Positions 1-4,640 of a stretch of DNA of 5,415 nt are shown here, one piece after another (within the stretch, counting starts at the first letter, position 1; each line of letters starts with the position of its first letter). This DNA comes from an uncultured Saprospirales bacterium (GTDB taxonomy: Bacteria > Bacteroidota > Bacteroidia > Chitinophagales > Saprospiraceae). The stretch lies in NCBI GenBank assembly GCA_937926355.1, contig CALAZP010000102.1, forward strand, positions 1 to 5,415. The letters are read 5' to 3'. Position numbers and translations under genes: made by a program. The notes beneath the pieces were generated by a model, which had not been told where the DNA came from, ran no database searches, and saw only the letters and a program-made list of their open reading frames with translations.

Positions 1-228
1 GCCTGCTCTAGCTCCACCCGTACCCTTTTGCTTCTTTAACTTACGAGTCGAACCAGAAATCTCTCCTCTATCCTTAGCTTTGTGGGTACCCTGACGCTGA
101 TTTGCTAAGTACTGCTTTACACTTAGATAGACAACATGTTCATTAGGCGTGACACCGAAAATTTCAGCTGGCAAATCGATTTGCCTTCCGGTTGGTTTCC
201 CACTAATATTTAAAACATTGACTTTCAT
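1..228 (-). CDS. rplD: 50S ribosomal protein L4 (uL4), N-terminal part, cut by the window edge
   Basis: The 76 visible codons begin MKVNVLNISGKP and end in STRKLKKQKGTGGARAG. This is the L4 N-terminus followed by the start of its long basic extended loop, which lines the peptide exit tunnel and contacts 23S rRNA. The reading frame is open at the left edge, so roughly the last two thirds of the protein is missing (complete L4 is about 200-210 residues). The ATG at 226-228 is the only sensible start: it lies 27 bases after the rplC stop and aligns with the family start. The upstream bases AAATAATTTGTA contain no Shine-Dalgarno sequence. In E. coli, L4 is also the autogenous repressor of the S10 operon. 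Whether it has that role here is unknown, but the structured spacer before rplC makes the question relevant. The family assignment is secure. Confidence 0.97.
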   Translation of the reverse strand, partial: MKVNVLNISGKPTGRQIDLPAEIFGVTPNEHVVYLSVKQYLANQRQGTHKAKDRGEISGSTRKLKKQKGTGGARAG

Positions 229-255
229 TACAAATTATTTATAAAGCCTAAACTT

Positions 256-879
256 TTATTTTTCTAATACAACATAGGATCCAATGTGACCAGGAACAGC
301 ACCCTTGACCAAAATAATATTCTGATCAGCGAAAACCCTGACTACTTTAAGATTCTTAATTTTAATTCTATCTCCACCCGTTCTTCCGGCCATTCTTAAA
401 CCCTTGAAAACTTTCGCGGGAAAAGACGCTGCTCCTACAGAACCAGGTGCTCTTTGCCTGTTGTGTTGACCATGAGTTGCATCATTAACCCCACTAAAAC
501 CATGTCTTTTTACAACACCTTGGAAACCTTTTCCTTTAGAAGTTCCAACAGCAGCTACTAAATCACCCTCTTGGAAAACCTCGTCTACTTTAATCAAATC
601 ACCTAAATTCTTATCGGTTAGGGTGGAATCTCTAAATTCTACTAACTTTCTTTTTGGAGCAGTTCCCGCTTTTTCAAAATGACCTTTCATCGCCTGGGTA
701 GTATTCTTAACACGGGCGTCATCAAATGCCAATTGTAAAGAGCTGTATCCATCAGAATCAGCAGTTTTAACTTGGGTAACCACGCATGGCCCCATTTCTA
801 AAACGGTACAAGGGATATTCCTACCATTGGTATCGAATATACTTGTCATTCCTTTTTTCTTTCCAATTAATCCGTTCAT
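256..879 (-). CDS. rplC: 50S ribosomal protein L3 (uL3)
   Basis: At 207 residues this is the usual length for bacterial L3, an early-assembly protein of the large subunit that binds the 3' domain of 23S rRNA and sends a loop towards the peptidyl-transferase centre. Family landmarks are the N-terminal GLIGKKKGMTSIFD (residues 3-16), GTSKGKGFQGVVKRHGF (112-128), the central extension RAPGSVGAASFPAKVFKG (143-160) and the C-terminal LVKGAVPGHIGSY (190-202). E. coli has glutamine 150, methylated by PrmB, where this protein has alanine 150; I believe alanine is common in Bacteroidota. The gene follows rpsJ after an unusually long 189-base spacer and precedes rplD by 27 bases, so it is probably co-transcribed with both. 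The ATG start has no Shine-Dalgarno sequence, only AT-rich bases (AATTTTAATCTG) before it. Confidence 0.98.
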   Translation of the reverse strand: MNGLIGKKKGMTSIFDTNGRNIPCTVLEMGPCVVTQVKTADSDGYSSLQLAFDDARVKNTTQAMKGHFEKAGTAPKRKLVEFRDSTLTDKNLGDLIKVDEVFQEGDLVAAVGTSKGKGFQGVVKRHGFSGVNDATHGQHNRQRAPGSVGAASFPAKVFKGLRMAGRTGGDRIKIKNLKVVRVFADQNIILVKGAVPGHIGSYVVLEK

Positions 880-1068
880 CAGATTAAAATTTAATTTTTA
901 CTCATTAATGATACAATGAGCTATCGATAATATTTTTATACTTTTCGGGAAGACACTAAACTCTGAAATGAGTTGATAGGAAGGTAACTTAGTTTTGGAC
1001 TTAATGTCAATCTGACTATCAGTTTCCAAAATTTAGCGTCTCAGCCTGGAATCTATATGATTCAATAA
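880..1068 (-). promoter_or_regulatory. Structured non-coding spacer between rpsJ and rplC; candidate cis-regulatory RNA leader
   Basis: This is the longest gene-free stretch in the window, and no reading frame in it looks coding. Read on the minus strand it holds several inverted repeats. They are: a 5-bp hairpin (1059-1063 with 1049-1053); an 11-bp stem including two G-U pairs (1032-1042 with 950-960); a perfect 7-bp stem abutting it on the 5' side (1025-1031 with 993-999, TTTTGGA/TCCAAAA); a 5-bp hairpin AACTC/GAGTT (970-974 with 959-963) that shares two bases with the 11-bp stem; and a 6-bp hairpin (915-920 with 901-906). TGATAG (1016-1021) in the loop of the 7-bp stem could also pair with CTATCA (974-979) as a pseudoknot. 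Autoregulatory leaders are common in ribosomal operons, and the position would suit control of rplC/rplD by L3, L4 or another product. Stems were found by eye; no folding energy or covariation was computed. The function is inferred. Confidence 0.45.
901..920 (-). other. Hairpin just upstream of rplC
   Basis: A perfect 6-bp inverted repeat, CTCATT and AATGAG, encloses an 8-base loop. It ends 21 bases before the rplC ATG and is followed by TAAAAATTAAATTTTAAT. The U content after the stem is interrupted and the stem is short and A/T-rich, so it is a poor intrinsic terminator. It could be the last element of the structured spacer and influence rplC translation, but this is only a suggestion from its position. 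Confidence 0.3.
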
Positions 1069-1377
1069 TTACGTCAACTTAACTTGAATATCAACACCAC
1101 TAGGCAATTCTAACTTTGACAATGCATCAACAGTTTTTTGCGTAGGTGTGTATATTTCAATAAGGCGCTTGTGTGTTCTCAACTGGAACTGCTCACGAGA
1201 TTTCTTGTTGACGTGCGGAGAACGCAGTACTGTAAAGATTTTTTTCTCTGTGGGCAGCGGAATCGGACCTGTAACTACAGCCCCGCTGTTTCGAACCGTT
1301 TTAACAATTTTCTCCGTGGATTTATCCACTAACGAGTGATCGTAGGAGCGTAGCTTGATTCTGATTTTCTGATTCAT
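1069..1377 (-). CDS. rpsJ: 30S ribosomal protein S10 (uS10, NusE)
   Basis: The 102 residues match the standard length of S10, a small-subunit head protein that in bacteria also pairs with NusB as NusE in antitermination complexes and links to NusG. The diagnostic block is AVVTGPIPLPTEKKIFTV (residues 33-50), followed by the loop RSPHVNKKSREQFQLRTHKR (52-71), which reaches into the 30S head. The protein ends in DIQVKLT. The start MNQKIRIKLRSYDH fits the family. The ATG at 1375-1377 is preceded by TTCATTCAAGGC, which has no properly spaced Shine-Dalgarno sequence. The gene lies 88 bases after fusA with no tuf between them, and 189 bases before rplC. Both flanking spacers are longer than the other gaps of this cluster, so rpsJ may belong to a partly separate transcription unit. 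Identity is certain; the operon boundary is inferred. Confidence 0.98.
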   Translation of the reverse strand: MNQKIRIKLRSYDHSLVDKSTEKIVKTVRNSGAVVTGPIPLPTEKKIFTVLRSPHVNKKSREQFQLRTHKRLIEIYTPTQKTVDALSKLELPSGVDIQVKLT

Positions 1378-1385
1378 GCCTTGAA

Positions 1386-1398
1386 TGAAATTATTTCA
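1386..1398 (-). other. Small hairpin immediately before the rpsJ start
   Basis: TGAAA and TTTCA form a 5-bp inverted repeat around a 3-base TAA loop, ending 8 bases before the rpsJ ATG. It is weak and A/T-rich. A pairing this close to the start could modulate initiation, but repeats of this size arise easily by chance in AT-rich DNA. Confidence 0.2.
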
Positions 1399-1423
1399 AT
1401 TTTTTAATTAGTCTATTTAACCA

Positions 1424-1441
1424 CCAATTGCTTTCAATTGG
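1424..1441 (-). promoter_or_regulatory. Perfect 7-bp hairpin in the rpsJ leader
   Basis: CCAATTG and CAATTGG form a perfect 7-bp stem closed by a 4-base AAAG loop, 46 bases upstream of the rpsJ ATG. It lies directly downstream of the TATATTTG promoter-like box, so it would sit near the 5' end of an rpsJ transcript started there. The stem is followed by TGGTTAAATAG and not by a U tract, so it is not a standard intrinsic terminator. It could protect a transcript end, bind a protein, or stall polymerase between fusA and rpsJ. The stem is read directly; the role is inferred. Confidence 0.45.
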
Positions 1442-1452
1442 CTAAAGCGGTG

Positions 1453-1460
1453 CAAATATA
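1453..1460 (-). promoter_or_regulatory. Candidate internal promoter (-7 box TATATTTG) for rpsJ and downstream genes
   Basis: TATATTTG matches the Bacteroidota -7 consensus TAnnTTTG exactly and continues as TATATTTGCACCGC, which resembles the TACCTTTGCA core of the rpsL promoter in this window. It begins 5 bases after the fusA stop codon. The matching -33 position falls in the last fusA codons and reads GGTG, a poor match to TTTG, so the element is either weak, dependent on an activator, or accidental. If active, it would start an mRNA near position 1446 that contains the 7-bp hairpin and then rpsJ. Confidence 0.4.
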
Positions 1461-1465
1461 ATAAC

Positions 1466-3601
1466 TTATACCTTAACTTCACCTTTTGCTTTATCAATTA
1501 TTTCTTTTGCAATATTTGTAGGTGCTTCATTGTAATGGGCAAACTCCATGGTAGAATTCGCTCTACCTGATGTTATTGTTCTTAAAGAAGTAACATAACC
1601 AAACATCTCTGATAACGGCACCTCAGCTTGAATGCTCACCGCACCACCTGATCTTCCCTCTTGTCCTTTCGGCAAACCTCTTCTTCGGTTTAAGTCCCCG
1701 ATTACATTACCCACATATTCTTCTGGAGTAACTACTTCTAATTTCATTATTGGCTCCATAAGAACTGGCTTAGTCTTCATAGCACATTCTCTGAAGCCTT
1801 CTTTGGCACAAAGTTCGAAAGCTACTGGCTTAGAATCCACTGGGTGCATAGAGCCATCGAAAACTCTGACTTTCATTGCTTCAATATTGTAACCCGCTAA
1901 AATTCCATTTTCCATCATAGCTCTGAAACCATCCTTAATCGGCTTCTGATAGTTCTTATCTATAGAACCCCCAACAATATCCCAAATGAATTGTAGTTTC
2001 TCCTTGCCACTCTTGAAGTCTTCACTGTCTAAAAACTCTTGGTCAGCTGGTCCTAACTCGAATTCCATGTCGGCAAACAAACCAGAACCACCTGTTTGCT
2101 TTTTCAACCTTTCTCTATGAGAAACAGTAGTAGTAAGCGCTTCTTTATAATTAACCTGAGGTTGTCCTTGATTACACTCTACTTTAAATTCCCTCCTAAG
2201 TCTATCTACAATAATCTCCAAGTGCAACTCCCCCATACCACTGATCACCGTCTGATTGGTCTCCTCATCATACCTTACTTTGAAGGTAGGATCTTCCTCA
2301 GCCAATTTGGCTAATCCCATCCCTAGCTTATCCAAATCTTTTTGAGATTTAGGCTCTACTGCGATACCAATTACAGGATCTGGGAAAGTCATACTTTCTA
2401 ACGCAATGGGATGCTTTTCATCACAAATGGTATCCCCTGTTCTTAGATCCTTGAATCCAACAGCAGCAGCAATATCCCCTGCCTCTACTTTATCAATAGG
2501 GTTCTGTTTATTGGAGTGCATCTGATAAAGCCTAGAAATACGCTCCTTTTTGCCGCTTCTTGTATTTAAAACATAAGATCCAGCATCTAATGTCCCAGAG
2601 TAAACTCTAAAAAAGGCCAAACGTCCTACATAAGGATCCGTAGCGATTTTGAAAGCTAATGCAGCAAAAGGCTCATCCACTGAAGGCTTTCTTTTAACCT
2701 CTTCTTCTGTATCCGGATTGGTTCCTTCAACTGCCTCGATATCTAAAGGAGAAGGCATATAACGACATACTGCATCCAAAACAGCTTGAACTCCTTTATT
2801 TTTGAAAGAAGATCCACAAAGCATTGGAATAATCTTAATGTCAATTACCGCCTTTCTGATGGCCGTTCTGATTTCTTCAGGAGAAATAGAATCCGGATCT
2901 TCGAAAAACTTCTCCATTAAAGATTCGTCGTATTCCGCAATATTCTCTAACAAGAATTCTCTATACTTGGCTACAGTGTCCACTAAGTCTTCAGGAATAG
3001 GAACCACTTCATAAGTCATTCCCATATCGTGATCATTCCAAATTCTAGCCTCATTGCTGATTAAGTCAACTACCCCTTTGAAAGTCTCTTCAGCTCCAAT
3101 AGGCACCTGCAATGGAACTGCGTTAGCACCTAACTTAGTTTTAACATCATTTACCACATTGAAAAAGTCAGCTCCCGAACGGTCCATTTTGTTAACAAAA
3201 CCAATTCTAGGTACCTTATATCTATTAGCCTGGCGCCAAACTGTCTCAGATTGAGGTTCTACACCAGATACGGCACAGAACAAAGCAACTACCCCATCCA
3301 ATACTCTAAGAGAACGCTCCACCTCCACAGTAAAGTCAACGTGGCCCGGAGTGTCTATAATATTAATGGTATATGAATCCCCATCAAAATTCCAATTGGT
3401 CTTGGTCGCAGCGGAAGTAATAGTAATCCCTCTTTCCTGCTCCTGCTCCATCCAGTCCATGGTAGCAGCACCATCGTGAACTTCACCAATCTTGTGACTG
3501 ATACCTGTATAGTATAGAATACGTTCGGTAGTCGTAGTCTTTCCAGCATCAATGTGGGCAGCAATCCCAATATTTCTAGTTAATTTTAAATCCTTTGCCA
3601 T
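1466..3601 (-). CDS. fusA: Translation elongation factor G (EF-G), GTPase
   Basis: The protein has 711 residues, normal for EF-G, the GTPase that drives tRNA-mRNA translocation and, with RRF, ribosome recycling. All G motifs are intact: AHIDAGKT (15-22), RGITI in switch I (57-61), DTPGH (83-87) with catalytic His87, NKMD (137-140) and GSSF (263-266). Domain II follows (about 310-405, with DPYVGRLAFFRVYSG), then domain III (about 410-490, with ISGMGELHLEI), IV (about 490-615) and V (about 616-690, with IGDLNRRRG and PLSEMFGY). The intact GTPase motifs and the location in the str cluster point to the canonical EF-G and not a specialised paralogue. Domain IV looks divergent: GGSGLFAD (504-511) and GGSIDKNYQKPIKDG (544-558) differ from the usual GGRGQY and GGxIPxEYIPAVxKG. 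It lies 36 bases after rpsG and starts at ATG after CGGGAAATATC, at best a weak Shine-Dalgarno. Confidence 0.98.
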   Translation of the reverse strand: MAKDLKLTRNIGIAAHIDAGKTTTTERILYYTGISHKIGEVHDGAATMDWMEQEQERGITITSAATKTNWNFDGDSYTINIIDTPGHVDFTVEVERSLRVLDGVVALFCAVSGVEPQSETVWRQANRYKVPRIGFVNKMDRSGADFFNVVNDVKTKLGANAVPLQVPIGAEETFKGVVDLISNEARIWNDHDMGMTYEVVPIPEDLVDTVAKYREFLLENIAEYDESLMEKFFEDPDSISPEEIRTAIRKAVIDIKIIPMLCGSSFKNKGVQAVLDAVCRYMPSPLDIEAVEGTNPDTEEEVKRKPSVDEPFAALAFKIATDPYVGRLAFFRVYSGTLDAGSYVLNTRSGKKERISRLYQMHSNKQNPIDKVEAGDIAAAVGFKDLRTGDTICDEKHPIALESMTFPDPVIGIAVEPKSQKDLDKLGMGLAKLAEEDPTFKVRYDEETNQTVISGMGELHLEIIVDRLRREFKVECNQGQPQVNYKEALTTTVSHRERLKKQTGGSGLFADMEFELGPADQEFLDSEDFKSGKEKLQFIWDIVGGSIDKNYQKPIKDGFRAMMENGILAGYNIEAMKVRVFDGSMHPVDSKPVAFELCAKEGFRECAMKTKPVLMEPIMKLEVVTPEEYVGNVIGDLNRRRGLPKGQEGRSGGAVSIQAEVPLSEMFGYVTSLRTITSGRANSTMEFAHYNEAPTNIAKEIIDKAKGEVKV

Positions 3602-3637
3602 GATATTTCCCGTAAGGGGTCGTTACAATTAATAAAA

Positions 3638-4111
3638 TTATACCTTAAAGTGAGCAAATGCTCTATTAGATTCAGCCATCTTGTGCGTATCTTCCTTTCG
3701 CTTAACTGCAGCACCTTCTCCCTTGCTAGCTGCAATAATCTCTGCCGCTAATTTCTCAGCCATACCCTTTCCACTTCTCTTTCTAGCGAAATTAATCAAC
3801 CACTTCATGCCAATGGACATCTTGCGCTTCGCCCTGATTTCTGTAGGAATCTGAAAAGTTGCACCTCCAATTCTTCTACTTCTTACCTCTACTGATGGTA
3901 TGACGTTGTTTAACGCCTTTTTCCACATGGACAACTCATCTTCCTCTCCCCCTCCTTTCTCTTTAACAATATCCATGGCATCGTAAAATACACTAAGGGC
4001 AGTTCCCTTCTTACCATCGTACATTAAATTGTTAACAAACTGAGTAACCAAAGTATCTCCATATCTGGGATCTGGATTGATAACTCTAATTGCGGGTTTT
4101 CTTTTTCTCAT
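3638..4111 (-). CDS. rpsG: 30S ribosomal protein S7 (uS7)
   Basis: The 157 residues match bacterial S7, which nucleates assembly of the 30S head on the 3' domain of 16S rRNA and lines the E-site mRNA exit. Landmarks are the N-terminal MRKRKPAIRVINPDPRYGD, the helix block LVTQFVNNLMYDGKKGTAL (21-39), the beta-hairpin arm VEVRSRRIGGATFQIPTEIR (74-93), KWLINFARKR (103-112), and the C-terminal KRKEDTHKMAESNRAFAHF (138-155... beginning at K137). It follows rpsL by 37 bases and precedes fusA by 36, the standard str order, so the three are surely co-transcribed. In E. coli, S7 represses its own operon by binding a longer rpsL-rpsG spacer. The short spacer here, with only a 5-bp GTTTC/GAAAC repeat (4127-4144), makes the same mechanism unlikely. 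The ATG is preceded by TAGAAAAAA, A-rich and without a Shine-Dalgarno sequence. Confidence 0.98.
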   Translation of the reverse strand: MRKRKPAIRVINPDPRYGDTLVTQFVNNLMYDGKKGTALSVFYDAMDIVKEKGGGEEDELSMWKKALNNVIPSVEVRSRRIGGATFQIPTEIRAKRKMSIGMKWLINFARKRSGKGMAEKLAAEIIAASKGEGAAVKRKEDTHKMAESNRAFAHFKV

Positions 4112-4148
4112 TTTTTTCTATTAGCGGTTTCAGCAAAAAGAAACATAA

Positions 4149-4523
4149 TTATTTCTTAGGACGCTTAGTCCCATATTTTGAACGACTCTGTAATCTGTCA
4201 GTCACACCAGCTGTATCTAAAGCACCTCTTACTATCGTATATCGAACACCGGGTAAATCCTTTACCCTCCCACCTCTAATCAATACGATTGAGTGCTCTT
4301 GCAAATTGTGACCTTCCCCCGGAATATAAGCGATAACCTCAATTCCATTTGTCAATCTTACCTTGGCAACTTTTCTTAAAGCTGAATTAGGTTTCTTAGG
4401 AGTGGTGGTATACACACGGGTACATACCCCTCTTTTCTGAGGGCAAGAATCTAAAGCTCTAGATTTACTCTTAGAGATGATCTGCTCTCTTCCATTTCTT
4501 ACCAACTGGTTAATAGTAGGCAT
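4149..4523 (-). CDS. rpsL: 30S ribosomal protein S12 (uS12)
   Basis: The 124 residues are full length for S12, the decoding-centre protein that monitors codon-anticodon pairing and is the classical streptomycin target. The diagnostic stretches are RALDSCPQKRGVCTRVYTTT (22-41), PKKPNSALRKV (42-52), GEGHNLQEHSIVLIRGGRVK (69-88) and DLPGVRYTIVRGALD (89-103), with a basic tail RSKYGTKRPKK. Lys43 and Lys88, the positions where substitutions commonly give streptomycin resistance, are both lysine, so nothing here predicts ribosomal resistance. Asp89 in KDLPG is the residue modified by RimO where that enzyme exists. rpsL is first in the cluster, with a clear promoter 74 bases upstream of its ATG (-7 box end to start). 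The start is preceded by ATTATAATAAAAT, A/T-rich and with no Shine-Dalgarno sequence. Confidence 0.98.
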   Translation of the reverse strand: MPTINQLVRNGREQIISKSKSRALDSCPQKRGVCTRVYTTTPKKPNSALRKVAKVRLTNGIEVIAYIPGEGHNLQEHSIVLIRGGRVKDLPGVRYTIVRGALDTAGVTDRLQSRSKYGTKRPKK

Positions 4524-4548
4524 ATTTTATTATAATATGGTTCTTAAA

Positions 4549-4575
4549 TAAGTGCTTCGAATAAAAAATCACTTA
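4549..4575 (-). other. Possible stem-loop in the rpsL 5' leader
   Basis: TAAGTG (4570-4575) and CACTTA (4549-4554) form a perfect 6-bp stem around a 15-base loop, ATTTTTTATTCGAAG. It lies in the roughly 65-base untranslated leader expected from the rpsL promoter and ends 25 bases before the ATG. It could be an autoregulatory site for an operon product, but the stem is short and the loop large, so chance is a real alternative. Confidence 0.3.
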
Positions 4576-4596
4576 GACCTATTTCAAAAGCGATTG

Positions 4597-4627
4597 CAAA
4601 GGTAGAAGTTTTAAACCAACTTCCAAA
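4597..4627 (-). promoter_or_regulatory. Bacteroidota-type promoter of the str (rpsL) operon
   Basis: The -33 box TTTG (4624-4627) and the -7 box TACCTTTG (4597-4604) are separated by exactly 19 bases. Both match the consensus TTTG...TAnnTTTG used by the primary sigma factor of Bacteroidota, which differs from the E. coli -35/-10 pattern. Transcription should begin a few bases downstream, near 4590, giving a leader of about 65 bases before the rpsL ATG. The -33 box begins only 13 bases after the stop codon of the upstream PA14 gene. This is the best-supported promoter in the window and probably drives the whole ribosomal cluster. Confidence 0.85.
4605..4623 (-). repeat. Inverted repeat filling the rpsL promoter spacer
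   Basis: GAAGTT (4618-4623) and AACTTC (4605-4610) form a perfect 6-bp dyad around the 7-base centre GGTTTAA. Its outer ends coincide exactly with the two promoter boxes, so a dimeric DNA-binding protein on it would lie between -33 and -7. It is also the only dyad close behind the PA14 stop codon, but no T tract follows, which argues against a terminator. No regulator is known; chance occurrence in AT-rich DNA cannot be excluded. Confidence 0.35.
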
Positions 4628-4640
4628 TATATTTATAGAA

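Noticed and set aside
891..905. A five-codon upstream reading frame (ATG AGT AAA AAT TAA) before rplC
   Set aside because: It is too short to judge, lacks initiation signals, and ATG followed by an early stop is expected by chance in this AT-rich spacer.
981..1010. A promoter for rplC made of TTG (1008-1010), 21 bases, TACCTTCC, or TTGACA with a distant -10
   Set aside because: The -7 box lacks the TTTG end of TAnnTTTG, no good -10 lies 17 bases from TTGACA, and these bases also fall in the proposed RNA stems. Too weak to list as a feature.
1138..1339. Two overlapping plus-strand reading frames of 63-64 codons opposite rpsJ
   Set aside because: They lie entirely antisense to a certain rpsJ gene, overlap each other in different frames, and look like no known protein.
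1462..1480. Direct repeat AAGTTA with a 12-base period at the fusA end, and a GAAGTT shared with the rpsL promoter spacer
   Set aside because: One copy encodes the last residues of EF-G and the other includes its stop codon; a 6-base match is easily accidental.
3608..3618. CCCCTTACGGG before fusA as a regulatory hairpin
   Set aside because: Only three C-G pairs are possible, which is too little to support a structure.
4127..4144. GTTTC/GAAAC hairpin in the rpsL-rpsG spacer as an S7 autoregulatory site
   Set aside because: The spacer is only 37 bases and the stem only 5 bp; the E. coli S7 site needs a far longer structured region.
4605..4640. Intrinsic terminator for the PA14 gene
   Set aside because: The only dyad is 6 bp, A/T-rich, and followed by TACCTTTG and not a T tract; it overlaps the rpsL promoter instead.
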